Below, piece after piece: positions 24,754 through 33,366 of a stretch of DNA of 51,038 bases. The notes beneath the pieces were generated by a model, which worked only from the letters and a program-made list of their open reading frames with translations, was not told where the DNA came from and did not search any database. The number at the start of each line of letters is the position of its first letter. Within the stretch, counting starts at the first letter, position 1. Source of the stretch: an uncultured Bacilli bacterium. GTDB lineage: Bacteria > Bacillota_I > Bacilli_A > RFN20 > CAG-288. Both the position numbers and the translations under genes were made by a program. The stretch lies in NCBI GenBank assembly GCA_948525355.1, contig CAOSOP010000001.1, forward strand, positions 732-51,769, in the 5' to 3' direction.

Positions 24754-25692
24754 ATGAATATATTAACTTCAATGCTCGCCATCAGTTCTGTCTATCTCGG
24801 TGGTGATAATATTGGATTTTCACTTAAGCCTAATGGAGTGATCATAAGTGGAACATATGATGTAATATGCGATAATCATATATATAATCCGAAAAATTTT
24901 GATATTAGACCGGGTGATATAATAATATCTATAGATAATCAACCTGTCGATAGCGTCGAACTTTTAAATCAATACATTTCAAGTAGCAGTGATTTAAATG
25001 TCGACTTAACTCTCATTCGTGAAGAAAAGGAGTTGAGCAGAGAATTAAAACTTAATAAAGTTGATGGTTCATATAAGACAGGCTTATTTGTCAAGCCGTC
25101 GACCATGGGAATCGGTACATCAACTTTTTATACGATGGACAATCAATTCGCTGGACTTGGTCATCCAGTAAAGGAATTAAACACGACAGTTCCAATCATC
25201 GAGGGTAATGTTTATTATAGTTCGGTAAATGGAATAAAAAAGGCTGAGGAAGGTAAAGTTGGTGAAAAAGTCGCCTCTTTAGATGTAAATAATAAACTCG
25301 GAAGCATCTATCGCAATACAGAATTCGGCATCAGTGGTTATTATACAAGCATTCCATCAAATGCAACGCTGATTGATGTCGCTGATTTTAGTGAAATTAA
25401 AACTGGTCCTGCTAAGATGCTGACAGTAATTGATGGAGATAAGAAAGAGTATTTTGACATCAACATAACTTCAATATCAAATATGGATACCAATAATGGG
25501 TTAAAAGTAGAAATAACAGACCCACGATTGATTAAGCTAAGTGGTGGAATAGTTGCTGGAATGAGTGGTTCACCGATAGTTCAAAACAATAAACTTGTCG
25601 GGGCAATAACTCATGTCATTGTTTCTAACCCAACAAAAGGCTATGGTGTCAGCATCGATAAGATGATAAATCATCTATTCATCGAGCGTTAG
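24754..25692 (+). CDS. spoIVB: SpoIVB-type sporulation serine peptidase (S55), short form
   Basis: SpoIVB is the forespore peptidase that triggers pro-sigmaK processing by cleaving SpoIVFA. Here a PDZ domain (IRPGDIIISIDNQPVDS, about 51-67) is followed by the S55 peptidase domain with STFYTMDNQFAGLGHPV (catalytic His137) and GMSGSPIVQNNKLVGAITHV (catalytic Ser273). At 312 aa it lacks about 100 residues of the Bacillus protein, mainly at the N-terminus, and only a weak hydrophobic segment (1-16) remains as export signal. The ATG at 24754 follows GGAGG; the TTG at 24742 overlaps the SD. The place after recN is conserved. A SigK-like gene is at 38.4 kb. Confidence 0.92.
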   Translation: MNILTSMLAISSVYLGGDNIGFSLKPNGVIISGTYDVICDNHIYNPKNFDIRPGDIIISIDNQPVDSVELLNQYISSSSDLNVDLTLIREEKELSRELKLNKVDGSYKTGLFVKPSTMGIGTSTFYTMDNQFAGLGHPVKELNTTVPIIEGNVYYSSVNGIKKAEEGKVGEKVASLDVNNKLGSIYRNTEFGISGYYTSIPSNATLIDVADFSEIKTGPAKMLTVIDGDKKEYFDINITSISNMDTNNGLKVEITDPRLIKLSGGIVAGMSGSPIVQNNKLVGAITHVIVSNPTKGYGVSIDKMINHLFIER

Positions 25693-26373
25693 TATGGATT
25701 TAAAAAATAGGGGAAGAAGAGAAATCTTCTCCTCTTTTTTATCTATAATAACTTCTTTTAATAACTCACTTATTGGATCTAGTTCTTCTAAAAATTGAGT
25801 TTTTTTACTTAAATCTTCATATAAAAAATCAACATTTCTTTTGTTTTTTAATTGAATCAGATACTCACTAATCAAGATATGGAATTCAAGATAAGCAGGT
25901 TTTGAATCGATATATTCTTCTAAACCCTTTAAATACGCTTTATAAGCCTCATAGTCGTTAGAATCGATTAAGAAGAGGAGTTGATAGTAAATCAATAAAG
26001 TAGCCCCTAGAGCGGTCTTTTCTTCTTTTAACGAGGTGTTAGCCTCAGGAAGTTGATCAAATTCTTTTAAACATAGTGAACACATGATTTTATAAATAAG
26101 ATTTAATTCATGCTTTTCATTCCTAGTATAAAATCTAAAATAAAAAGATGATCTTATTTTCTCTATATAATAAAAATCTTGATTATATAAGTGTATAAGT
26201 GATCTTTGCTTTTTTATTCCAATAAAAATTAAAAATGAAAAAACAACAAGGAAAAAAGTTGCGAAGAAGAATAACAGAATGTATATGGCAAGATTTTTAA
26301 AGAATGCACCAAGAAGAGCAAAAGTAAGAATTATAATGGTCGCAACTATGCCACTTATCGCTAATTTTTTCAT
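25675..26373 (-). CDS. Membrane-anchored protein, unknown; leaderless
   Basis: A 232-residue protein with two N-terminal transmembrane helices (about 5-27 and 29-52) and a helical cytoplasmic domain rich in Leu, Tyr and Lys. Not recognised. Its 3' end overlaps spoIVB by 18 bp on the opposite strand, and it is divergent from dinB with only 35 bp between. No SD; instead an extended -10 TGG-TATAAT ends 6 nt before the ATG, so transcription should start at the A of the start codon. spo0A would be expected near this place in Bacillus; this protein is not Spo0A. Confidence 0.65.
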   Translation of the reverse strand: MKKLAISGIVATIIILTFALLGAFFKNLAIYILLFFFATFFLVVFSFLIFIGIKKQRSLIHLYNQDFYYIEKIRSSFYFRFYTRNEKHELNLIYKIMCSLCLKEFDQLPEANTSLKEEKTALGATLLIYYQLLFLIDSNDYEAYKAYLKGLEEYIDSKPAYLEFHILISEYLIQLKNKRNVDFLYEDLSKKTQFLEELDPISELLKEVIIDKKEEKISLLPLFFKSILTLDE

Positions 26374-26408
26374 ATACTAATTATACCATTATTTGATAAA
26401 ATAACCAT
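26374..26408. promoter_or_regulatory. Overlapping divergent extended -10 promoters, both leaderless
   Basis: In 35 bp between the divergent genes, the minus strand has TGG-TATAAT (26380-26388) and the plus strand has TGA-TAAAAT (26394-26402, dinB). Each -10 ends 6 nt before its ATG, and neither gene has an SD. Confidence 0.6.
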
Positions 26409-27569
26409 ATGAAACTGATTGCTCATATAGATTTAAATGCTTTTTTTGTTCAAGTAGAGGAATTAAAGGATCCAAGTTTAAAGACCAAGTTCGTCGCCGT
26501 TGGTGGAAATAGCAGCCGAAGTGTTGTTTGCTCAGCTAATTATTTAGCGCGTAAAAGAGGTGTTCATTCAGGAATGTCGATAAAAAAAGCGAAAGAATTA
26601 TGCCCAGGCATAGTTATTTTAGATGGGCACTATGGATTATATAGTGAATATTCACACCGTTTCTTCGATTATCTACGAAAGATATTTAATCGTATCATGC
26701 AGACTTCTATCGATGAATGCTACATCGATATAACTGATTTTACTGATAAAGAGCATGCTAGAGACTTTTTAAGAGATTTACAGATAGATCTATTTAAAGA
26801 TACAGATTTAAAATGTTCAATTGGCTGTGGACCGAATAAATTCTTGGCAAAGATGGGTTCAGATTATCAAAAGCCGATGGGTTTGACGATGATTTTTAAA
26901 GAAGATGTTGAAAGAATTCTCTGGCCAATACCTATCGGTGATATGTATGGAATAGGAAAAAAGACTGCTCCGACTTTAATAAGTCTAGGCGTTAAGACTA
27001 TCGGTGATTTAGCAAATACTTTGGATACAAAAGTAATGAAAATTCTTGGAAGCATGTTTTTATATCACAAGCAACATGCGATGGGGGAAGGAAACGATGA
27101 GTTAAACTATGAGCACTTTGACCCTAAAAGTGTTTCAGCCGCTCGAACTTTTTTAGAAGATACTAGTGATGAAGAAGAACTTTCAAATATGATAATCAAG
27201 CTATCTAAGCAGGTAAGCAAGGAGTTGATTAAATATAAGAAAACTTCTAAATGTGTTGTCGTAACTTTCAGAACTGCAGATTTTGTCACTAATTCTAAGA
27301 GAAAGCAATTTGATACATATGAAAATGATGCTGCTAAAATCGCTTCTCGTGCACTGCAGATATTTGAAACTTATTATAAATATGAGCCGCTCAGACTTAT
27401 CGGCGTAGGCGTGAGTGATGTGATTAATACATTTGATGCGACTGAACAAATGAATATTTACATGATTAAAAAAGAAGAAAAGAGCGCAGTTAAAGAAGAG
27501 CAGAGAAAAGAAACAAGTGATGGAGGATATGAAAATCGCTTTCATATTTTAGATGATGAAGATATCTGA
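26409..27569 (+). CDS. dinB: DNA polymerase IV (Y family)
   Basis: Error-prone translesion polymerase. Catalytic Asp8 in AHIDLNAFFVQVEEL, steric and fingers region VVCSANYLARKRGVHSGMS, catalytic pair in QTSIDECYIDITDF, helix-hairpin-helix GDMYGIGKKTAPTLISLG, and the little-finger domain from about 230. A beta-clamp-binding motif is not obvious in the C-terminal tail (386 aa in total). The start is at ATG 26409, with no SD and an extended -10 six bases upstream, so it seems leaderless. No LexA-type site was recognised in the short promoter region. It overlaps xerD by 17 bp. Confidence 0.95.
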   Translation: MKLIAHIDLNAFFVQVEELKDPSLKTKFVAVGGNSSRSVVCSANYLARKRGVHSGMSIKKAKELCPGIVILDGHYGLYSEYSHRFFDYLRKIFNRIMQTSIDECYIDITDFTDKEHARDFLRDLQIDLFKDTDLKCSIGCGPNKFLAKMGSDYQKPMGLTMIFKEDVERILWPIPIGDMYGIGKKTAPTLISLGVKTIGDLANTLDTKVMKILGSMFLYHKQHAMGEGNDELNYEHFDPKSVSAARTFLEDTSDEEELSNMIIKLSKQVSKELIKYKKTSKCVVVTFRTADFVTNSKRKQFDTYENDAAKIASRALQIFETYYKYEPLRLIGVGVSDVINTFDATEQMNIYMIKKEEKSAVKEEQRKETSDGGYENRFHILDDEDI

Positions 27570-28434
27570 TGTAGCTAGTGAATACTTAACCTACCTCGTA
27601 GTTGAAAAAGGCGATGTCCAAAATACTATCAATACATATAAGGAAGACTTAACTCAATTTATCGATTTAATTAAAGATAAAGATGTCGAGGACTTATCGA
27701 TTGATGATATCTACGATTTCATGAAACATCTTTCTAATACGAATAAAAAAACAAGCACGATAATAAGAAGAACGACGACGATCAGGGGATTTTATCTTTT
27801 TTTAAATCGCGAAAATTATATCGATGTGCCATTAAATGGTTTAAGACTACCAAAGAGTGAATCACACCTTCCTTCAGTGTTATCGTTAGAAGAAGTCGAT
27901 GCTTTATTTGATGCGATTGGAAATAAAAAAGATGGAGAAATCAGGGATCGTGCGATGTTTGAGTGCATGTATGCTTCCGGCCTTAGAGTTAGTGAACTAC
28001 TTACCTTAGAACTAGGTAATATCAATTTTAAATCAGGTTATATTAGGATTAGAGGAAAGGGAAATAAAGAAAGAATAATCCCTATCGGTGAATATGCTTT
28101 GTACTACTTACAAGATTACATCGATCGAGTTAGAAAATATAATCCCAATAAAAAGAGCAAGTACGTTTTTTTAAATAGAAGTGGCGAGATTATCTCAAGA
28201 CAATATTTCTTTAAAATGGTTAAAAAATATGCCACACGTGCTAATATTGATGCTCAGATATCACCGCATACTTTAAGACATAGTTTTGCAACCCATCTTA
28301 TTGAAAACGGTGCAAACTTAAAGGAAGTTCAAGAAATGCTTGGTCATAGTAAAATTGAGACAACACAAATATATACTCACCTCTCGACCAAAAGAATTCT
28401 ATCCGCCTACGATGCCTTTATGAAGAAGATTTGA
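27553..28434 (+). CDS. xerD: Tyrosine recombinase XerD
   Basis: XerC/XerD-type recombinase (293 aa) for chromosome dimer resolution at dif. N-terminal SAM-like domain (SEYLTYLVVEKGDVQNTINTYKEDL), catalytic residues Arg145 (ASGLRVSELL), Lys169/172 region (IRGKGNKERIIPI), His239 and Arg242 (SPHTLRHSFATHLIENGA), His265 (LGHSKIETTQIYTH) and nucleophile Tyr274. The gene order xerD-deoB is as in Bacillus (ripX-drm), which favours XerD over XerC. It starts inside dinB without a clear SD, so translation is probably coupled. A dif-like site lies only 3.2 kb downstream. Confidence 0.93.
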   Translation: MMKISDVASEYLTYLVVEKGDVQNTINTYKEDLTQFIDLIKDKDVEDLSIDDIYDFMKHLSNTNKKTSTIIRRTTTIRGFYLFLNRENYIDVPLNGLRLPKSESHLPSVLSLEEVDALFDAIGNKKDGEIRDRAMFECMYASGLRVSELLTLELGNINFKSGYIRIRGKGNKERIIPIGEYALYYLQDYIDRVRKYNPNKKSKYVFLNRSGEIISRQYFFKMVKKYATRANIDAQISPHTLRHSFATHLIENGANLKEVQEMLGHSKIETTQIYTHLSTKRILSAYDAFMKKI

Positions 28435-28490
28435 CTTTATTAATTGTAAGTTGACTTGATTTAAGTTATAATTTTTGTGGAGGAAAAATT

Positions 28491-29690
28491 ATGAAATTTA
28501 AAAGAATATTTTTAATCGTCTGCGACTCAATGGGTGCTGGATTTATGGATGATGCCAAAAAGTATAACGACTATGGTGCAAATACTTTACTTCATATTTC
28601 TAATGCTTGTAATGGTTTAAATATTCCTAATCTAAATAAATTAGGCATTCATGACATTGTAGAAATAAAGAATACTGATAAAGTTGAACACAAAAGTTCA
28701 TATACATTAAAACTTAATGAAGCCAGCAACGGCAAAGATACCATGACTGGTCACTGGGAAATGATGGGTATAAAGACTGAAAAACCTTTTAAAACCTTTA
28801 CTGACACCGGTTTTCCAAAAGAGTTGATCGATGAATTAGAAGAGAAGACAGGACGCAAGGTCATCGGAAATAAGGCTGCTTCAGGAACGGAAATCTTAGT
28901 TGAACTCGGTGAAGAGCAGAAAAGAGATGGCTCGTTGATAGTTTATACTTCGGCCGATTCTGTCTTACAGATTGCGGCACATGAAGAAGTTATCAGTGTT
29001 CCTGAACTTTATCATTACTGCGACATCGCAAGAGAAATCTGCAATCGTCCAGAATACTTGCTCGGTCGTATTATCGCACGTCCATTCCTTGGAAGTGATA
29101 AAAATTCGTTTAAAAGAACGCCTAATAGACATGACTTAGCACTTTCACCTACTGGTAGAACCGCTATGAATGATTTAAAGGACGCTGATTACACAGTATC
29201 TTGTGTTGGTAAGATAAATGATATATTTAATACATCCGGTGTCACTAGAACCGTTAAAACAGTTTCAAATAGCGATGGAATGGAGAAAACCATTGCTCAA
29301 GCTAATGAAAATGATTGGACTGGCTTATTGTTCTTGAATCTCGTCGAATTCGACTCTGAATACGGCCATCGTCGAGATCCAGAAGGCTATGGAAGAGCAA
29401 TCGAAACATTTGACAAAGAATTAGGACAATTGATCGATGTCATAAACGATGATGACTTGATTATGATCACTGCCGATCACGGCAACGACCCAACTTGGAC
29501 CGGAACAGATCACACAAGAGAAAAGGTCCCACTTCTATGCTACAGCAAATCATTTAAAAATGGTTGTTATTTAGGTGAAAGAAGTTCATTTGCTGATATT
29601 GGAAAAACTATATTAAGTAATTTTAATGTCAAACCTTCTTCAAACGAAATAGGAGAGGCAATCGATGAATTGCTTAAGGAAAAAGCTTAG
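28491..29690 (+). CDS. deoB: Phosphopentomutase
   Basis: Interconverts ribose (or deoxyribose) 1- and 5-phosphate in nucleoside salvage. Alkaline phosphatase-like fold with Mn ligands in IVCDSMGAGFMDDA, the phospho-acceptor Thr in GKDTMTGHWEMMG, and MITADHGNDPTWTGTDHTRE. The 399 aa length is typical. SD GGAGG before the ATG. In Bacillus the purine nucleoside phosphorylase gene follows; here a transporter lipoprotein overlaps its end by 26 bp. Confidence 0.97.
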   Translation: MKFKRIFLIVCDSMGAGFMDDAKKYNDYGANTLLHISNACNGLNIPNLNKLGIHDIVEIKNTDKVEHKSSYTLKLNEASNGKDTMTGHWEMMGIKTEKPFKTFTDTGFPKELIDELEEKTGRKVIGNKAASGTEILVELGEEQKRDGSLIVYTSADSVLQIAAHEEVISVPELYHYCDIAREICNRPEYLLGRIIARPFLGSDKNSFKRTPNRHDLALSPTGRTAMNDLKDADYTVSCVGKINDIFNTSGVTRTVKTVSNSDGMEKTIAQANENDWTGLLFLNLVEFDSEYGHRRDPEGYGRAIETFDKELGQLIDVINDDDLIMITADHGNDPTWTGTDHTREKVPLLCYSKSFKNGCYLGERSSFADIGKTILSNFNVKPSSNEIGEAIDELLKEKA

Positions 29691-30684
29691 TGCTCTAATT
29701 CCTCTTGCTGCATTTACATCAATTACCACATCCTCGTGTTTCTTTGTTGTAAAAGCGCTTGAATTCAATGTAATTGCGCCTAAAGGTGCTCCTTCACTTG
29801 CCTTACTCGCTTATGCTGATGATTATAATCACGTAACGATAGAAAACAATACGGCAAATGTCAAAGCAGCATTCTTTTTAGATGAGTATGACATCATAAT
29901 ATTCGATACTTTTACTGGATTAAAGCTTATACAAGATAAGGGGGCTGAGTTTAAACTCGCTCGTGTTATTACGAATGGAAATCTCTTTTTGGTCAGCACT
30001 GGGCACGATGAAAACGACATCATCGAGTCTAGTGATAATATCTTAGGATTTGGTGAAGGACTTTTTCCCGATAGAGTATTTAAAGCAACCCATCCAAATC
30101 TAAAGATTTCAAACTATTATAATTCTGCCGCTAATGCTGCGGTAGGACTGTGTAATGGTGAATACGAGGGAAGAGCAATCGACTATCTAGTCATGTCCGA
30201 ACCATTTATCTATAATACATTGAATAATAAATCCTGCTCGACATATGGAAAGAGCAAAGTTGTTGAAAATATAAAAGAAACATTTATTAAATTCAGTGCC
30301 GACCGTGGTGTTGAATTTAATGGATTTCCGCAAGCTGGTGTCTTTATATCAACCCGATTAGATGAAACAACTGATAAAAACAAGAAGAAAAAAGTCGATA
30401 ATTTCTTTAAAACCATCGATACAGAATTAGATAGTTTGGAGCGTTCAGGTGCAAGAGATTCATTAAAGACTCTCATGGATTATGGAAGTCTATATGAGCA
30501 GGAGAACATCTTTGGATTGAATTATAAGACGCTAGAAGCCCTTCAGATTGATGGAAAGGAAGTGATTAATAAACTATCCTACTATTCATTTGAATACGAT
30601 ATCGTAAGCTTTGCAAAGATGTTTATGTCAACATTAAATCTGGATTTAATTGACAAAGACTCTTTATCTAAATATTTTGGTTAA
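29665..30684 (+). CDS. ABC-transporter substrate-binding lipoprotein
   Basis: A 339-residue periplasmic-binding-protein type II fold of the NMT1/SsuA/ThiY-like group. Signal peptide with a lipobox-like TSSC (Cys25), then NVIAPKGAPSLALLAYAD, a typical first strand, and the domain pattern of a small-anion or vitamin-precursor binder (DIIIFDTFTGLKLI; NGNLFLVSTG; RAIDYLVMSEPFIY; GFPQAGVFISTRL). Ligand unknown. It overlaps deoB by 26 bp and is followed by a terminator, then by a permease with its own promoter. No ATPase gene is nearby, so this importer must borrow one. Confidence 0.8.
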   Translation: MNCLRKKLSALIPLAAFTSITTSSCFFVVKALEFNVIAPKGAPSLALLAYADDYNHVTIENNTANVKAAFFLDEYDIIIFDTFTGLKLIQDKGAEFKLARVITNGNLFLVSTGHDENDIIESSDNILGFGEGLFPDRVFKATHPNLKISNYYNSAANAAVGLCNGEYEGRAIDYLVMSEPFIYNTLNNKSCSTYGKSKVVENIKETFIKFSADRGVEFNGFPQAGVFISTRLDETTDKNKKKKVDNFFKTIDTELDSLERSGARDSLKTLMDYGSLYEQENIFGLNYKTLEALQIDGKEVINKLSYYSFEYDIVSFAKMFMSTLNLDLIDKDSLSKYFG

Positions 30685-30711
30685 AAATGCTGAGAAACCT
30701 CAGCATTTTTT
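30683..30711 (+). terminator. Intrinsic terminator between binding protein and permease
   Basis: AATGCTGAG, loop AAAC, CTCAGCATT and a T run. Its T run directly precedes the extended -10 of the permease. Confidence 0.85.
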
Positions 30712-30719
30712 GCTATAAT
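30711..30719 (+). promoter_or_regulatory. Extended -10 promoter of the permease
   Basis: TGC-TATAAT, 7 nt before the ATG at 30727. There is no SD, so the mRNA is probably leaderless. Confidence 0.55.
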
Positions 30720-30726
30720 AAAAAGC

Positions 30727-31512
30727 ATGAAAACAAAAAAGAACCTTTATACAAAGATATTCAACTCTAATTTTTTCTACACTGGCATCGGAATAATACT
30801 TCTCATCATATCATATATCATCCTTTCAACGAGTTTAAAAACGGCGCTTGTACCTAAAATAGATAAGATTATTTTTTCCATGGGTGAATTATTAAAAGAG
30901 AAGTCATTTTATAAAAACTTTTTCACCACTATATTTAAGTTATTATTTACTACAACCTTTACATTTATTTTTGCGGTTGTTCTTGCGCTTATCAGCGCTA
31001 ACTTTAAAAGGTTTGTAGGAATCATCAAACCATTTATCGTCGTGCTAAAATCATTTCCTACTATATGTATACTTTTAATTCTAATATCAATAACAAAGTT
31101 TAGCGAACACATCGTTTTGTTTTTGGTCGTTTTTCCTATCGTCTATGAAGGACAACTTGAAAGAAGTCAAACCATAATAAAGCAATACGAGTATGATTTA
31201 AAGCTTGATGGAATAACTAGATGGAATAGAGTAGTCCATATCATTCTTCCTTTGTCTTATAAAGAATTCATCATCCTTCTGCTCCAATCCGTCGGTTTAG
31301 GATTTAAATCATTAATCATGGCTGAAGTGGTAACTGGCTCAAGCACAAAGCTTGGGATTGGAAACTTTTTAAACTCTGCCTATATTAATTCTAACTACAA
31401 TATGATGTTTGCGATAGCATTTTATACATTGATATTTATCATCGTCATCGACTGCATATTAGAGTATCTTAAATACCGTTTAAGTGGTAAAGAAGAGGGG
31501 TTAATAAGCTGA
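30727..31512 (+). CDS. ABC-transporter permease (SsuC/ThiX-like)
   Basis: A 261-residue binding-protein-dependent permease with about six helices (near 17-37, 66-90, 100-122, 127-140, 180-205, 228-250). The cytoplasmic EAA loop reads LDGITRWNRVVHIILP, with the conserved Gly and LP that dock onto the ATPase. The group (SsuC, TauC, ThiX) imports sulfonates, nitrate or thiamine precursors. It pairs with the binding lipoprotein just upstream although a terminator separates them. The gene after it is not an ATPase. Repeat array 3 starts at the base after its stop. Confidence 0.85.
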   Translation: MKTKKNLYTKIFNSNFFYTGIGIILLIISYIILSTSLKTALVPKIDKIIFSMGELLKEKSFYKNFFTTIFKLLFTTTFTFIFAVVLALISANFKRFVGIIKPFIVVLKSFPTICILLILISITKFSEHIVLFLVVFPIVYEGQLERSQTIIKQYEYDLKLDGITRWNRVVHIILPLSYKEFIILLLQSVGLGFKSLIMAEVVTGSSTKLGIGNFLNSAYINSNYNMMFAIAFYTLIFIIVIDCILEYLKYRLSGKEEGLIS

Positions 31513-31556
31513 TTAGTAGTTTTCTAGTACTAAGTTAGTAGTAAATTGATATATAT
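31513..31556 (+). repeat. 11-bp phased TTAGTA array, site 3 (next to dif)
   Basis: Units start at 31513, 31524, 31535 and 31546: TTAGTAGTTTT, CTAGTACTAAG, TTAGTAGTAAA, and a degenerate TTGATATATAT. It begins at the base after the permease stop and lies 100 bp from the dif-like site. Confidence 0.8.
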
Positions 31557-31644
31557 TTTTGGTTGATAAGTACTGCTTATAAAAATTGGTCGACAATTAG
31601 CGACATCGATAAAAGTGCCTATTTAAAGGATGTTTTTATATATT

Positions 31645-31672
31645 AGTTAACATAATAGAGATTATACGAAGT
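31645..31672 (-). other. dif: dif-like chromosome dimer resolution site
   Basis: On the minus strand the 28 bp read as arm ACTTCGTATAA, centre TCTCTA, arm TTATGTTAACT. This agrees with the B. subtilis dif (ACTTCCTAGAA, TATATA, TTATGTAAACT) at 23 of 28 positions, with both outer arm ends intact. The XerD-side arm is at 31645-31655 and the XerC-side arm at 31662-31672. It lies in a gap between convergent genes, xerD is 3.2 kb away, and gene orientation switches here from mostly plus to mostly minus, as expected at the replication terminus. Confidence 0.8.
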
Positions 31673-31797
31673 TATATATAATCAACATTTTTAGTTACTA
31701 ACTGCTATATTTCATATTAAAAGTGTATATTAGTGCATTGTAATCAAACTATATACCTTGTTTTTTAGATCCTATGCTCTACACTTCTTAGCCGCAT

Positions 31798-31827
31798 TAA
31801 AAAAGAGGTCAAGAGCTTTGACCTCTT
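31798..31827. terminator. Bidirectional terminator downstream of mgtE
   Basis: AAGAGGTCAA and TTGACCTCTT with A and T runs, 9 bp after the mgtE stop (minus strand). Confidence 0.9.
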
Positions 31828-31835
31828 AAGCATAT

Positions 31836-33239
31836 TTATAAAACTGTTAAAAGAAGAATCCAACTAAGCCCGTAGAAGGTGAAGACCGCGACCAAATCAT
31901 TGATAGTGGTGATTAATGGACCTGAAGCAACAGCAGGATCGATTTTAATCTTTTTAAAGATAAGTGGAACAACTGTGCCAGTGATGCTCGCTAGAAACAT
32001 CGAAACGACTATTGATATTCCTGTGCAGCCTGAGATTAAGAATGAGAATCCTGGATCTTGTCCTTTTAGCAAGAATATATATAATCCGATGAACACTGTC
32101 GAAAGAGTTCCAAGAATTAATCCATTGCATAGTCCAACTCTTCCCTCTTTGAAGATGAGATATAGCTTCTCTTTTCCACTGACCTTATCGTCCATCAAGA
32201 CACGAATAGTTACCGCTAGCGATTGTGTACCAACATTACCAGCCATACCTAGAACAAGTGATTGAAATGCGACGATTATTGGCAGTTCTTCTACAACCGT
32301 ATCGAATAGTCCAACAGCGCTAGATACAAGTAAACCCAGCCCAAGCAGAACAATTAGCCATGGAAGTCTTTTTATTATGCTCTTCTTCAATTTCTCTTTT
32401 AAGTCTTCTTCTGAAGAGAGGGCGGCGAACTTTGCATAGTCATCGCTCATTTCATCATCGACCGATTGCATGAAGTCACTAGAAGTGATGACGCCAAGAA
32501 GTATATTTTCACTATTTAATACTGGTATTGAATCTTCGCTATAGTCGATGATTCGGCTGATGCTCTCTTCAATCTTTTCACTTGCATATACATATGGATA
32601 CGAAGTCTTGATCAAGTCTTCAAGACTATCTTCGCTGCGAGCTATGATTAAATCGTGAAGATCAAGCGCACCAACTAATTTCTCTTCTTCATCAATTACA
32701 TAAATAGTTGAAATATTGTCATTATCGGCCGCTTGTTTAACAAGTTCTTTCATCGCTTGTTTAATTGTGATTCCCTTCTTAATCGATATATAATTAGTCG
32801 TCATTATGCTACCGATTTGTTCTTCATCATATTCGCTTAATAACTCATATTCTTCTCGATGTTCTTCGTCCATTTTCGAAATGATTTCATTTCTTAAAGT
32901 ATTCTCAACATCATCAAGATAGTCGACAGTCATCGAAGTCTCTAAATGCTTTAAAACTCCATGTATTCGATCTTTATCAAGTTCTTCAATATATTGATTG
33001 GTATTAGCACTATATTCAAGTACATCAGCTAATACTTCATCATCTAAACAAATATATATCTTTCTTCTCTGCTCTAAAGTCATCTCATCAAGAGCTTGAG
33101 CAATATCATTCTCATGATAATTCAAAAGAGCTGATTTTAACACTTCTAGATCATTCTCTTCATCTAAAAGCTTTATTATCTCTTTCTTATAGTCAGGATG
33201 AATTATTTCTTCATCCAAATCAAATATCTCCTTTTCCAT
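31836..33239 (-). CDS. mgtE: Magnesium transporter MgtE
   Basis: A 467-residue Mg2+ channel. The N-terminal superhelical domain (about 18-125, NYHENDIAQALDEM) and two CBS domains (about 130-255, GSIMTTNYISIKKGITIKQAM and LLGVITSSDFMQSV) form the Mg-sensing plug. The five-helix pore domain (about 288-467) has the characteristic VLGMAGNVGTQSLAVTIR segment. SD GGAGG before the ATG. Upstream, a 21-codon ORF with its own perfect SD lies in the short leader, suggesting translation-dependent control. The gene ends at a strong terminator near dif. Confidence 0.96.
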   Translation of the reverse strand: MEKEIFDLDEEIIHPDYKKEIIKLLDEENDLEVLKSALLNYHENDIAQALDEMTLEQRRKIYICLDDEVLADVLEYSANTNQYIEELDKDRIHGVLKHLETSMTVDYLDDVENTLRNEIISKMDEEHREEYELLSEYDEEQIGSIMTTNYISIKKGITIKQAMKELVKQAADNDNISTIYVIDEEEKLVGALDLHDLIIARSEDSLEDLIKTSYPYVYASEKIEESISRIIDYSEDSIPVLNSENILLGVITSSDFMQSVDDEMSDDYAKFAALSSEEDLKEKLKKSIIKRLPWLIVLLGLGLLVSSAVGLFDTVVEELPIIVAFQSLVLGMAGNVGTQSLAVTIRVLMDDKVSGKEKLYLIFKEGRVGLCNGLILGTLSTVFIGLYIFLLKGQDPGFSFLISGCTGISIVVSMFLASITGTVVPLIFKKIKIDPAVASGPLITTINDLVAVFTFYGLSWILLLTVL

Positions 33240-33280
33240 GCTTCACCTCCATAAAATAAATGCAAGTGACCAAAGCAGAA

Positions 33281-33346
33281 CTAAAATACTCTAGTGGTGC
33301 TAGGTCGATAAATAAAACTATCTATATCACATAACGAGTCGTCCAT
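33281..33346 (-). CDS. 21-codon leader peptide upstream of mgtE
   Basis: ATG at 33344-33346 with a textbook SD (AAGGAGG, 33354-33360, 7-nt spacing) and stop TAG at 33281-33283, ending 41 bp before the mgtE ATG. The peptide is MDDSLCDIDSFIYRPSTTRVF: acidic start (Asp at 2, 3, 7, 9), then RPS near the end. Leader ORFs of E. coli and Salmonella Mg transporters (MgtL) use acidic and Pro codons that destabilise ribosomes at low Mg2+. CACCAC in its Thr-Thr codons (33294-33299) can pair with GTGGTG at its own SD (33349-33354). The role is inferred; the SD makes translation likely. Confidence 0.65.
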   Translation of the reverse strand: MDDSLCDIDSFIYRPSTTRVF

Positions 33347-33366
33347 AACACCACCTCCTTTCGTAA

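Larger units (their letters stand above)
31513..31835. other. 323-bp gene-free gap between convergent genes
   Basis: Holds repeat array 3, the dif-like site and the mgtE terminator. The rest (31557-31644 and 31673-31797) is AT-rich with no ORF, tRNA or conserved element that I can name; a small palindrome TTAGTTACTAA lies at 31690-31700. Confidence 0.7.

Noticed and set aside
31660..31675. A 13-bp stretch (TATACGAAGTTAT) identical to one arm of loxP
   Set aside because: The partner arm is absent. The stretch is part of the XerC-side arm of the dif-like site, which explains it better.
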